Origin: an uncultured Collinsella sp.
Lineage (GTDB): Bacteria; Actinomycetota; Coriobacteriia; Coriobacteriales; Coriobacteriaceae
Assembly: GCA_902476475.1 (NCBI GenBank)
Contig: CABSDO010000014.1
Span: 1-28,122 of the forward strand
Length of the DNA: 28,122 nt
Direction: 5' to 3'
This document shows, piece after piece, positions 16,188-23,941 of the stretch. How positions within the stretch are numbered: position 1 is the first letter of the stretch; each line of letters begins with the position of its first letter. The translations under genes and the position numbers were made by a program. The notes beneath the pieces are model-generated. The model saw only the letters and a list, made by a program, of their open reading frames with translations. It did not search any database and was not told the origin of the DNA.

Positions 16188-18674
16188 ATGAGTATCAAGC
16201 GTTTGGCGCTTTGCCGCAGCCAGGGCCGTCTGTTTGTTCTGCTTCGTTTTGCTGGCGAAGATGTCGCCGCACTCATTGAGCAGGGAGGTTCTCAGTCCTT
16301 TGCCCGTGCGACGACGAGCGGTTCTTGTGTGCCATCGCTGGCACTCCCGGTCGATCATGGCCGCGTGCTGGCAATCTGTCCTTCGGTTGCCGACTACGAG
16401 CGCGAGCTTGCCGTCTTGGTGCTTCCGTTCTTGGATGGCTCGATAATTGATGTCGAGTTTGCCGCTGGGTCGCGTAAGCTTGGTTCCATCCGTTTTGATA
16501 GCCGTGTGGCCAAGCTCGAATCCAAGATTAACTACAAGACGAAACCTGCGTTGTGCGCGCTGGTTCGCGATGCGCAGCGCGGCGACCGTTGCTGTTGCTA
16601 CGAGATCGACGCCGTCCGCTATTTACCGGCGGACGAGGGCGCCGTGTGGCGCTACGAAATTGTGTGGGCAGGGGACTCCGACTGCGCCCCTGAGCTCCAA
16701 ATCTTCGATACGCATATGAACGCCATCGATGCCACGGTGCATGTGTTTGAGTCGCAGCTCGATGTGCCGCAGCAGAACGGCACGCGCGTCAATAAATCCT
16801 TCCTGAGTGTGGAGATGCCCCAGGATATTCGCGATTTTGTTGCGATTGCGACAGATCCCTCGGGGCAGATTCAGAGTGGTTTTTGCGCCATGGATGGTCG
16901 CCTGTACAACGGCATGGTCGACGACAGCTGGAACCGTATGAAGGACGCGCGCGCGGACGATGCCGCCTATCGTCGCTGGTTTGAGCAGCATCGCGCAAAG
17001 CCGGGTGACCTGGCGTGCCAGCGCGTCTCATCGGCCGCATTTACCTATAGGCCGCTCGTGAGCATTGTGGTTCCTTGCTATAAGACCGATCGGGTCTACC
17101 TGAGCGAGCTGCTGGATTCGGTGCTTGCCCAGAGCTGCGACAACTGGGAATTGCTGCTCATGGACGCCTCGCCCGAATGGGATACTGTGGCCAATCTTGC
17201 GGCAGCCGCTCACGATGAGCGCGTCCGTCGCATCGAGCTGCCCGGTAACGGCGGCATCGTAGTCAACACCAACGCCGGTATTCAGCAAGCGACGGGCGAC
17301 TACATCGCATTCTTGGACCACGACGACATCCTGGAGCCGGATGCACTGTTCCACTACGTTGCCGCGTTGAACAAGGCTGCCGAGGGTGAGCGTCCGCAGG
17401 TTCTGTTCTGCGACGAGGACATGTTCCAGAAAACGGGGGAGTGGAGCCAGCCGGTCTTTAAGACCAAGCTCAACGTCGACCTGCTCTATAGCCATAACTG
17501 TGTGACGCATTTTCTGATGGTGGAGAAGGCCCTGATCGACTCCATCGGTATGTCGCCAGAAGACGTTGCGGGCGCCCAGGATTACGACCTTACGCTCCGC
17601 TGCCTGGCGGCGGGCGCGCGGTTTGAGCATGTTGCGCACGTGCTGTATCACTGGCGTGTTCATCCCGGCTCCACCGCCGATGGCTCTGCCGATAGCAAGC
17701 CCTATGCCATCGAAGCCGGTCGACTTGCGCTGCAGCGCCACTTTGACGCCCTGGACGTTCGCGGCGAGGTCGAGGAGACCGAGACGCCGTTCGTCTACCG
17801 CATGCGCTATGCTCTGCCTGAACCTGCGCCGCTTGTGAGCATTGTGATTCCTACCAAGGACCACGTCGAGACGCTTGATGCCTGCGTGATGTCGATTGCC
17901 GAGAATGCAACGTATGCCAATTACGAGATCGTCTTGGTGGAGAACAACAGCGAAGATCCGGAAACGTTTGCGTATTATGAGGCCCTGCCGGAGCGCGTCG
18001 CTGCCGCGTCTGACGGTAAGGGTAGCGTTCGCGTTGAATACTGGCCAGGCGAGTTTAACTACTCCAAAATTATCAACTTTGGCGTTGAACATGCCAAGGG
18101 TGACTACCTGTTGCTGCTCAACAACGATACCAAGGTTATGACCCCGGACTTTATCGAAGAGATGATGGGCTATCTGCAGCGTCCCGATGTGGGCGTGGTG
18201 GGCGCCAAGCTCTACTTTGCCGATCATCTGGTGCAGCACGCTGGCATTGTGGTTGGTGTGCGCGGCGCACTTGCCCATGCCAACCAAGACTTCTCGGCAA
18301 AGCGCGAGGGATATCTTGCCCGCGCTGTGCGGCCAGGCAACTTTAGCGCCGTTACGGGCGCCTGCCAAATGGTCCGTCGCGACGTGTTTGAGCAGGTCGA
18401 AGGCTACAGCGAGGAGTTTGCCGTCGGCTTTAACGACGCGGATTTTTGCCTTCGCGTATGGGAGGCGGGCTACCGCACCATCTATACGCCTTATGCCGAG
18501 CTGTACCACTACGAGTTCACCTCGCGCGGCAGGGAAGAGGCGAACGAGGAGAAGCTGCGCCGTTGGAAACGCGAACAGGCACTGTTTATACAACGCTGGC
18601 CGGAGTTTTTCTTGACGGGTGATCCGTGGCTGGGGCCAAACTTATCTGCCGAGAGCGAGTATGGTGCACTGTAA
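16188..18674 (+). CDS. bifunctional two-domain GT2 glycosyltransferase
   Basis: Large protein (828 aa) with an N-terminal region of about 280 residues that I do not recognise, followed by two GT2 domains. Domain one starts LVSIVVPCYKTDRVYLSELL near 287, with the metal site DHDD near 378 and HNCVTHFLMV. Domain two starts PLVSIVIPTKDHVE near 548, with LLLLNNDTKV near 645 and GFNDADFCLRVWEAGYRTIYTP near 748. This tandem arrangement is typical of enzymes that build alternating or repeating units of O-antigen, capsule or rhamnan-type polymers. The ATG directly abuts the previous stop (TAGATG). It is the last gene of the run; its job is probably chain elongation or capping. Confidence 0.88.
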   Translation: MSIKRLALCRSQGRLFVLLRFAGEDVAALIEQGGSQSFARATTSGSCVPSLALPVDHGRVLAICPSVADYERELAVLVLPFLDGSIIDVEFAAGSRKLGSIRFDSRVAKLESKINYKTKPALCALVRDAQRGDRCCCYEIDAVRYLPADEGAVWRYEIVWAGDSDCAPELQIFDTHMNAIDATVHVFESQLDVPQQNGTRVNKSFLSVEMPQDIRDFVAIATDPSGQIQSGFCAMDGRLYNGMVDDSWNRMKDARADDAAYRRWFEQHRAKPGDLACQRVSSAAFTYRPLVSIVVPCYKTDRVYLSELLDSVLAQSCDNWELLLMDASPEWDTVANLAAAAHDERVRRIELPGNGGIVVNTNAGIQQATGDYIAFLDHDDILEPDALFHYVAALNKAAEGERPQVLFCDEDMFQKTGEWSQPVFKTKLNVDLLYSHNCVTHFLMVEKALIDSIGMSPEDVAGAQDYDLTLRCLAAGARFEHVAHVLYHWRVHPGSTADGSADSKPYAIEAGRLALQRHFDALDVRGEVEETETPFVYRMRYALPEPAPLVSIVIPTKDHVETLDACVMSIAENATYANYEIVLVENNSEDPETFAYYEALPERVAAASDGKGSVRVEYWPGEFNYSKIINFGVEHAKGDYLLLLNNDTKVMTPDFIEEMMGYLQRPDVGVVGAKLYFADHLVQHAGIVVGVRGALAHANQDFSAKREGYLARAVRPGNFSAVTGACQMVRRDVFEQVEGYSEEFAVGFNDADFCLRVWEAGYRTIYTPYAELYHYEFTSRGREEANEEKLRRWKREQALFIQRWPEFFLTGDPWLGPNLSAESEYGAL

Positions 18675-18790
18675 ATCTCTGTGCATGTTTTGGCCTGTTG
18701 CTTGGCATAGCGCGATGACCGTCTAGCGTAAATACGGTCCATTTACCCGAAAGTACGCTTCCAGAGGTTCTTGCACACCGGCGAGAATTC

Positions 18791-18838
18791 AAAAAACTAG
18801 GGCGCTTCCGGGTTTCCGGACACGCCCTTGCAAACCCG
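18791..18838. terminator. nested hairpins; minus-strand terminator and alternative fold
   Basis: A hairpin of two stacked stems, GGGCG/CGCCC (18800-18827) and TCCGG/CCGGA inside it, is followed on the minus strand by CTAGTTTTTT, a proper terminator tail for the RhuM remnant. A second pairing, CGGGTTT (18809-18815) with AAACCCG (18832-18838), is incompatible with the first and could act in the plus direction after the glycosyltransferase run. The rest of 18675-18981 shows nothing I can call. Confidence 0.6.
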
Positions 18839-18981
18839 AAGGTTTTCCAGCTAGTCAATGGATTATTTTATGGTGGGAATATGTCAACGATTCGGTATAT
18901 GAAATCAAGGGCATCTCAAAGGCGTTGATGGTATACGGTGCGTGATTCTTTCTCCTCTGGACCACTGAACGCTCCAGCTCG

Positions 18982-19245
18982 TTATGCAAAATCAATTACA
19001 AGTTTTCTGCCCAGGCCGCGTGCATTACGTTCAAGCGTCGTCAGCTGCTTGAGCACGCCATTTGCCTACCGGCGGAAGTACATGCCCTGCTCGGACTTCA
19101 CGCACTAGTCGACCGAGATGATCATGTCGAGGTTGTAGTGCTCGACCTGACGCTTGACCGTCCTTGTGCCCTCGTTTTGAATTAGTGCAAAAAATGCACT
19201 AGTTGGAATGTCGGAAAGCTCTTCTTTGTCAACTTTATGCCGACC
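18982..19245 (-). pseudogene. RhuM-family (virulence-associated) gene remnant
   Basis: Minus-strand translation gives QNEGTRTVKRQVEHYNLD followed by MIISV, then stop, CVKSEQGMYFRR, stop, ANGVLKQ. Intact RhuM-family proteins read EHYNLDMIISVGYRVKS with FRRWANxVLK at these positions, so the first stop replaces the GYR region and the second is a TGG-to-TAG change. After VLKQ the similarity falls away toward LERNARGLG and a TAA at 18982-18984. An upstream stretch VDKEELSDIPTSAFFALI reads into it without an obvious start. Family members are carried on islands and are often linked to restriction and toxin loci; their function is not settled. Clearly broken. The upstream boundary is approximate. Confidence 0.75.
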
Positions 19246-19265
19246 GATAACTTACGATAACTTAC
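19246..19265 (+). repeat. tandem 10-bp direct repeat
   Basis: GATAACTTAC occurs twice back to back, about 80 bp upstream of the ATPase start. Nearby GATAATG also occurs twice. It may be part of a regulatory region for the ATPase gene, or merely a slippage product. Confidence 0.5.
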
Positions 19266-19343
19266 GATTTGAGTCACTTTGAGCGATAATGTGAGATAAT
19301 GCACAAAACTATTCCCTCGTTGTCCTTTACGATTGGAGCTGCC

Positions 19344-20435
19344 ATGCAGATCAATCCATTTCGTCCAAGTGCCGGGGCCGAACCTCCGCGCATTATCGGC
19401 CGAGATCAGGCGGCCATCGACTTCGTGGCGGGTCTTGAAGGCGGCGTGGGCGCACCGGGTAGGCTGATGCGCATTACGGGTCCTAGGGGCTCGGGAAAGA
19501 CCGTTCTCCTTACCGAGCTTGGGTCCCGAGCGGAGAAGATGGGATGGGCCGTCGTACACGTTTCTGCGGGGTTTGACCTTATCGATGACCTTGTTTATGA
19601 GCTAAGTCCTTGTCTTTCGGTCGAGACCATATCCGGCACGGGATCCGTCGCCGTGGCTTCTGCCGACGTCACGGCACGTGTGAAGTCGCCTAATCTTCGT
19701 TCGCTTATGAAGGCGGCTGCCCAAGCGCATCGTGGTCTCGTTGTGACGGTGGATGAAGTTCAAGACGCGTCTGTGGAAGACATCCAGCGCATTGCTCTCT
19801 CGGTTCAGCACCTGATTCGAGAAAAAGTTAACATCGCCTTCGTGTTTGCGGGACTTCCTATGGGAGTGCTGGATGTGATTAACGGAGAAGCCCTCACGTT
19901 CTTGCGAAGGGCTAAAAGCGTTGCTCTTGATGAAATCAACCTTGTCGAGGTAGGCATTTCGCTTCAGGACAGCTTCGCGGCTACGGGTCTTACCCTTCAG
20001 GGGGAAGAACTGTCCCAAACTGCGAGGGCCACTTGTGGGTATGCCTACCTTATTCAGCTGGTGGCTTACTATATTTGGCAGCGTGCGGATCTGCATCGGG
20101 GTAAGAGCGTTGTCGTTGATACACAAGATGTTCAGCTTGGAACTGAGATCGCCATGGCGCAATTCTGCGATGCGGTCTACGAGCCCGCTGTTGCGGGCAT
20201 TAACGAGGGCGCTTTGTCGTATTTGCTAGCTATGGCTCAGGATGAGCAGAGGTCGTCGACAGCTGAGGTTGCCAAGCGTATGGGGAAGACCCCCAAGGAA
20301 GTCACGTCCTATCGTAGGACCCTTCTTCAGCGAGAGATCATTCAGAGCCCGGCCCGCGGGTACGTTGAGTTCGCCATCCCGTTTATGCGTGACTACCTAA
20401 GGGACAATCAAGCCGAGTTGTTAAATCGCTACTAA
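19344..20435 (+). CDS. AAA ATPase, ORC/Cdc6- or STAND-like, with C-terminal helical domain
   Basis: ATP-binding protein (363 aa). It opens NPFRPSAGAEPPRIIGRD, a common start in actinobacterial ATPases of this type. Walker A GPRGSGKT is at 46-53, and Walker B VVTVDEVQD near 133-141. The C-terminal third, with STAEVAKRMGKTPKEVTSYRR, looks like a winged-helix region, giving an ORC/Cdc6-like layout. ATG 19344 is preceded by GGAG; an ATG at 19299 would add 15 residues without a ribosome site. A good terminator follows. No partner gene is adjacent. Related ATPases are found on mobile islands, but the role here is unknown. Confidence 0.8.
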   Translation: MQINPFRPSAGAEPPRIIGRDQAAIDFVAGLEGGVGAPGRLMRITGPRGSGKTVLLTELGSRAEKMGWAVVHVSAGFDLIDDLVYELSPCLSVETISGTGSVAVASADVTARVKSPNLRSLMKAAAQAHRGLVVTVDEVQDASVEDIQRIALSVQHLIREKVNIAFVFAGLPMGVLDVINGEALTFLRRAKSVALDEINLVEVGISLQDSFAATGLTLQGEELSQTARATCGYAYLIQLVAYYIWQRADLHRGKSVVVDTQDVQLGTEIAMAQFCDAVYEPAVAGINEGALSYLLAMAQDEQRSSTAEVAKRMGKTPKEVTSYRRTLLQREIIQSPARGYVEFAIPFMRDYLRDNQAELLNRY

Positions 20436-20436
20436 T

Positions 20437-20475
20437 CAGATTCGGGGATGAGATGCGTCTCCGGATCTGGTTTTA
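20437..20475 (+). terminator. rho-independent terminator after the ATPase gene
   Basis: A 12-bp stem (CAGATTCGGGGA pairing with TCTCCGGATCTG, with two G-U pairs) around a 9-nt loop, followed by GTTTT. It begins one base after the ATPase stop codon. Confidence 0.85.
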
Positions 20476-20608
20476 CTTATAATTCAGCAACATGCCGTTG
20501 CGGTAGTCGTCCGGCAGCATCCTCAGGTCGTTGATCTGCGCACGGAGGGCTCGCCGTTGTCTGTGTCCGATATCAGCAGCGTGCAGCCTTCTATTTCAAA
20601 GCGGGCCG

Positions 20609-20761
20609 GCCCTCGGCAAGGCCCCCAACTACGTCAACAACTCCACGTCTCGGGGGTCGACCCCACGCTGCGACACCATGGCCGCCATGCTCAACGTCTG
20701 CGGCTACGCCCTGGTGGCCGTCCCCCGCGAGGACGTGCCCAAAGCGGCAATACTGATTGAT
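20609..20761 (+). pseudogene. fragment of an HTH-type regulator
   Basis: An open stretch reads ALGKAPNYVNNSTSRGS, TPRCDTMAAMLNVCGYALVA, then VPREDVPKAAILID. This resembles the C-terminal half of the small Cro/C1-like HTH proteins of prophages and islands, in which a 'GKSxxYVS...TPRxDTLAxMxxVCGYAL' core is usual. The N-terminal helices are missing, and no start or ribosome site fits. The surrounding 20476-20608 may contain another short minus-strand coding tail (MLPDDYRNGMLLNYK, stop near 20477), but I cannot name it. Nothing else is visible in 20476-20820. Confidence 0.45.
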
Positions 20762-20787
20762 TGCGGAATGGCATCTCAGGGTACAAT
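20757..20787 (+). promoter_or_regulatory. weak promoter for the protease gene
   Basis: TTGATT (20757-20762), 19 bp, TACAAT (20782-20787), ending 33 bp before the protease ATG. The -10 is fair, but the spacing is long. Inference only. Confidence 0.3.
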
Positions 20788-20820
20788 CGATGATCTATTT
20801 GTCCAAATGAAAGGAACCCT

Positions 20821-21639
20821 ATGCAGCTATCTGAGCAGCTTCTGCACACGACGATTCGCATCGAAGCTTCGTTGGCCTTGGGAGGCTGCTCAGTTGGAAC
20901 GGGTTTCTTTTTCAAGTTCTGCGACGACGGAAAGACCCATGTGCCGGCAATCGTGACCAACAGACACGTGGTCGAGGGTGCTTACGAGTATCGCGTCATC
21001 TTTTCGAGATCTGACGAGAACGGAAACCTGCTCAACATAAACGAGCAACTCGCCATGCAGGGCTCCGAGAGCGACTGGATCGCACACCCTGACGAAAGTG
21101 TCGACCTGTGCGTCTTACCCATCGGTCCCGCACTGAATGGCTTTATCCGGGCGGGGAAGCATCTGCTTACCATACCGCTCAGCTTGGAGCTTCTGCCGAC
21201 GGATAAGCAGATTCAAGACATGGGCTGTATGGACGAGGTGACCATGGTCGGATACCCCAACGGCATTTGGGATGAGGCCAACAACCTGCCGATCGTCCGT
21301 CGGGGTATCACGGCGACGCCCTATAGGTACGACTATCAGGGGCAGAAAGAGTTCCTGGTTGACATGGCGTGCTACCCGGGATCGAGCGGTTCCCCGGTCT
21401 TTCTCTACAACGAGGGTACTTATTTGGAGAACGATGCTGTGGTCATGGGCAAGAGGCTCTATCTACTTGGCATCCTTCGGGCTGTGCCCATCAGAACTCT
21501 TCTCGGAGACATCACCGTATCCACGATTGCCCACGTGAGCGTTCAGGACATGTTGAATCTCGGCATCGTCATCAAATCCGAGCGTCTGAGGGACTTCGAT
21601 CCCATCGTGAGGGAACGCTTGAGCGTTTCTGGAAATTAG
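20821..21639 (+). CDS. trypsin-like serine protease domain protein
   Basis: Trypsin-like (PA clan) peptidase (272 aa), with no signal peptide or membrane segment seen, so probably cytoplasmic. The triad is readable: His49 in IVTNRHVVEG, Asp95 in ESVDLCVLPI, and Ser189 in YPGSSGSPVF, the last being the G-x-S-G motif. ATG 20821 has AAAGGA six bases upstream. The protein lies between an HTH fragment and an IS256 fragment, alone on its strand. Such stand-alone trypsin-like proteins are seen in defence islands, sometimes as effectors, but I see no partner gene here, so that role is only a possibility. Confidence 0.85.
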   Translation: MQLSEQLLHTTIRIEASLALGGCSVGTGFFFKFCDDGKTHVPAIVTNRHVVEGAYEYRVIFSRSDENGNLLNINEQLAMQGSESDWIAHPDESVDLCVLPIGPALNGFIRAGKHLLTIPLSLELLPTDKQIQDMGCMDEVTMVGYPNGIWDEANNLPIVRRGITATPYRYDYQGQKEFLVDMACYPGSSGSPVFLYNEGTYLENDAVVMGKRLYLLGILRAVPIRTLLGDITVSTIAHVSVQDMLNLGIVIKSERLRDFDPIVRERLSVSGN

Positions 21640-21665
21640 TATTTATTTGGCTCGCCCGCTCTGAT

Positions 21666-21818
21666 GCCGCCCCCGCACAGCTGGTCGGCCTCGGCGTCCA
21701 TCACCGCGTTCACGACCTGCTCGGCGAGGCGCCTGAGCAGCTCCTGCATGTCGATGGCGCCGTCGTCGAAACGGGGCATGGCGAGCATGTCCGGCGTCGG
21801 GTCTGATAAGATTTCCAT
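21666..21818 (-). mobile_element. IS256-family transposase, 5' fragment
   Basis: The minus-strand start MEILSDPTPDMLAMPRFDDG, followed by IDMQELLRRLAEQVVNAV and a DAEADQLCGGG segment, is the N-terminus of an IS256-type transposase, which normally runs near 400 residues. Similarity stops at residue 51; the frame then runs out to a stop at 21636, only three bases before the protease stop. A GAGGA ribosome site sits upstream of the ATG. The fragment lacks all catalytic residues, so it is dead. Confidence 0.85.
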
Positions 21819-21819
21819 A

Positions 21820-21883
21820 GCGGTCCTCGTCCTTTCCTAGAACCTGTTGTTGTGGTGATTTCAGATTCTAGGACGAGGGCCGC
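21820..21883. repeat. inverted repeat at the 5' end of the IS256 fragment
   Basis: GCGGTCCTCGTCCT at 21820-21833 and AGGACGAGGGCCGC at 21870-21883 form a 14-bp inverted repeat with one mismatch. Inside it, TCCTAGAA and TTCTAGGA add a second pairing. A separate short hairpin (GGCCGCT/AGCGGCC) overlaps its right arm. It is the leader region of the transposase gene. Confidence 0.6.
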
Positions 21884-21900
21884 TCTTCGTTAAGCGGCCG

Positions 21901-22440
21901 CTGGGGCGTCACCCTTACACCAACATTTTCGACGCGATCGGCCGCTTCGTGGACTTCGTGCGCGACGTGTGTGCTGAGGATGCTCTGGAAGAGAATCTCC
22001 GTTTTGTGTCTGATGCCCTGGACGGTAAGTGCACGCCGCGTGAGATTATTCGCAACTACTTCCTCAAAGATTTCTACAAGGATCACTGCTCAACCTACCA
22101 GAAGCGCCCCATCTACTGGATGCTTGATTTCGGTAAGAAAAACGGCTTCAAGTGCCTTATTTACATGCATCGCTACCAGCCAGACCTGCTGGTCCGCGTA
22201 CGCACTAATTATGTTCATGAACAGCAAGAACGGTACCGCACGCAGCTCGCTCACCTAGAGGAAGCCGTGGCACAAGTTGATATCTCGCAACGCGTAAAGT
22301 TGAACAAGCAGATCAAGAAGCTCAACGATCAGCTCGCTGAGACTATAACCTTTGGGGAGAAGATTCACCATTTAGCAGAACAAATGATTGCGATCGGACT
22401 GAGGGATAAGCGTGATCGATTTCGGCATCTTTACCATTGA
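21901..22440 (+). pseudogene. pglX: 3' fragment of BREX adenine methyltransferase pglX
   Basis: The open frame runs through IFDAIGRFVDFVRDV, then RPIYWMLDFGKKNGFKCLIY and MHRYQPDLLVRVRTNYVHEQ, followed by a coiled-coil-like QERYRTQLAHLEEAV...QIKKLNDQLAE segment and EKIHHLAEQMIAIGL. This is the C-terminal specificity end of PglX, the BREX methyltransferase, which normally exceeds 1,100 residues and ends near this motif with a DGVKVNYxKF sequence. Here the frame departs after IGL (to RDKRDRFRHLYH), so the last piece is also lost. The IS256 fragment abuts its 5' side. No other BREX gene (pglZ, brxC, brxL) is visible, so this is a relic, not a working system. Confidence 0.85.
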
Positions 22441-23086
22441 CGGGGTGAAGAGGTTCTTGTTCGACGCCCTGCGCATTGATGGGTGCGAGTTCGGAGATAT
22501 GCAGCTGCGTTTTCGCAGCGACGAGGTTGGGACGTACGCCGATGTCCGGGAGAGGCTGGGGGAGTCCCTCGCCCCCGACGACCTGCTGCTGCACCTCAGG
22601 CACGTCACGGCCAACACGGATGGCTGCGCGTCCATTCGCGAGAGCGGGATTCTCGGAATCGGGGACGTGCTCTCGCGTCCTAGTGCGCTTACGCGTCTTT
22701 TCGAGGGCTGCGGGGTTCATTTCGACAAGGCGAGCCGAACCGTGTCTGTCGACGGGAGAAGGCTCAGCCTGGACCTGGTCGATGATGCCTTCCTCGGACG
22801 GGAGTCCTCGGAGCCGATAGATGGACTTCTGTACATTCTGGCGGAAGACTCCCTCGTGAACTCCTTCATCCACAAGTCGTGCATCCGGGAGTACTCCACG
22901 CTTTCGCGGTATCCCGAGGCCATATGGGCTCTGGAAGAGGTCGTCGGGCATGGGAACGAGGCGGTTTGGAGATGGAAGGACGCCGCGCGCCCATATGTTG
23001 TCGAGTTCACCGCGACTTTGAAGGAGCTCGATCTGTGTCGACTCCAGCCGGACGATGGGATGGGTTTTTGCAGGGCGGCGGTTTGA
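22412..23086 (+). CDS. hypothetical protein, possibly frameshifted at its 3' end
   Basis: Unrecognised 224-aa product. GTG 22412 has GAGGGA upstream, so initiation looks real, and it overlaps the pglX fragment by 29 bp in another frame. I see no membrane segment or signal peptide. A central stretch LLLHLRHVTANTDGCASI and SIRESGILGIGDVL suggests a folded enzyme-like core; the pattern of His-x-Thr followed later by a 'SIRESGI' turn is reminiscent of small ADP-ribosyltransferase-like proteins, but this is weak. Further on, NSFIHKSC, YPEAIWALEE and ARPYVVEFTATLKEL look conserved in style. The frame ends shortly after a five-T run, while other frames continue as coding-like sequence to 23363, so the true protein may be longer. 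Confidence 0.6.
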   Translation: MIDFGIFTIDGVKRFLFDALRIDGCEFGDMQLRFRSDEVGTYADVRERLGESLAPDDLLLHLRHVTANTDGCASIRESGILGIGDVLSRPSALTRLFEGCGVHFDKASRTVSVDGRRLSLDLVDDAFLGRESSEPIDGLLYILAEDSLVNSFIHKSCIREYSTLSRYPEAIWALEEVVGHGNEAVWRWKDAARPYVVEFTATLKELDLCRLQPDDGMGFCRAAV

Positions 23087-23363
23087 AGGAGTCCGTATTC
23101 AATAATCTGGTTTACCAGGCGCTCGGGGTCTGCGTGCGGGGTGCCCGCGAGGTTATCGCCTCCCTGCCTGCTGGCGGCGGGGTGCCCCGTCGTCGATCGT
23201 TCGGATAACCCCTCTGGATGAGTTCTGCGGCGACCCCGAAGCTGGCTTGGATTCCATGTGCGATAGGGAGGGGCGTTGTCGGATTTGCGACGAAGACGCT
23301 GTGGAGTCCCTGTCGGCGTTCCTTATCGCTAATGGGTATCTAGGGGAGGGCTTCTCGGGATAA
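23060..23363 (+). pseudogene. out-of-frame 3' continuation of the 22412 gene
   Basis: After the five-T run near 23068, the -1 frame reads GFLQGGGLKESVFNNLVYQA and LGVCVRGAREVIASLPAGGG. Near 23190, at runs of four G and four C, the next -1 frame takes over with ITPLDEFCGDPEAGLDSMCD, REGRCRICDEDAVESLSAFL and IANGYLGEGFSG, ending at TAA 23361-23363. The Cys-rich segment (CxxC) looks protein-like. Both shifts fall at homopolymer runs, which suits either indel decay or sequencing error. The link to the upstream ORF is an inference from protein style. In 23364-23543 I see nothing else. Confidence 0.5.
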
Positions 23364-23543
23364 AACGGGTTTCGCTTGGTCTAATGCGTAGGATGACCAG
23401 TTTCGTGTTGTCCCAGCAGGGAATCGCCCGACGGATCAGATTGCGGAAACATGGGGTTCCGATGCATGGGGTAGGCGAGGGGTCGTCGCCCTGATGTGCG
23501 AATGAGCTTCACCCTGCTGTCGCATTCTGTCCGTATGGATAAT

Positions 23544-23579
23544 GGCCGGCTTAAGGTGCCGGCCTCCTACCGGAGGAGG
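23544..23579 (+). promoter_or_regulatory. hairpins that could mask the ribosome site of the 23587 gene
   Basis: GGCCGGC (23544-23550) pairs with GCCGGCC (23558-23564). A second hairpin pairs CCTCC (23563-23567) with GGAGG (23572-23576), which is part of the ribosome site GGAGGAGG. The two stems share two bases, so they compete; the arrangement resembles an on/off leader switch. Confidence 0.4.
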
Positions 23580-23586
23580 TTGCGAC

Positions 23587-23937
23587 GTGCGCGCGATGAT
23601 CGAGATTGAGTGGATGGACGGGCTTGTGACGAAGGTGCCGGAGTTCGCTCTGGGCGACGTATTCGGTGAAAGCGTTCAGGTAGAGCTCGATTTCAAGTTC
23701 GACGACGTGTCGGAGGGCCTCTGGGTCGAGGTGCGCCATCATAAACCGGACGAGGGCTCGGATGGCGACCCGCGCGAAAGGGCCTGTACGCTGCATGCGG
23801 ACTGTCACTACGGTTTGGTCGACGCGGTCGACCTCGACCGTATCTTCTGCGTTCTCTTTGAGGGGCAGCCGAGGATCTGCCGCATCGCGGGGGAGCTCGT
23901 GAACCTCTCAAGGGCCTGTGCTATGGCTCAAGGTTGA
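23587..23937 (+). CDS. small hypothetical protein
   Basis: Unrecognised 116-aa protein. I chose GTG 23587 because GGAGGAGG sits seven bases upstream, an unusually strong site; the open frame begins 45 bp earlier. It is rich in Asp and Glu, starts MIEIEWMDGLVTKVPEF, and has no transmembrane or signal segment. It resembles no family I can name. It sits between the out-of-frame continuation of the 22412 gene and a row of transposase fragments, so it may be an island cargo gene. The leader can form competing hairpins over the ribosome site. Confidence 0.6.
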   Translation: MRAMIEIEWMDGLVTKVPEFALGDVFGESVQVELDFKFDDVSEGLWVEVRHHKPDEGSDGDPRERACTLHADCHYGLVDAVDLDRIFCVLFEGQPRICRIAGELVNLSRACAMAQG

Positions 23938-23941
23938 CGCG

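Noticed and set aside
17028..18593. 521-residue minus-strand frame over the two-domain glycosyltransferase
   Set aside because: Antisense shadow; the plus-strand frame carries all the GT2 motifs.
21901..22440. Possibility of a working BREX system
   Set aside because: Only the C-terminal part of pglX is present and no other BREX gene appears in the window.
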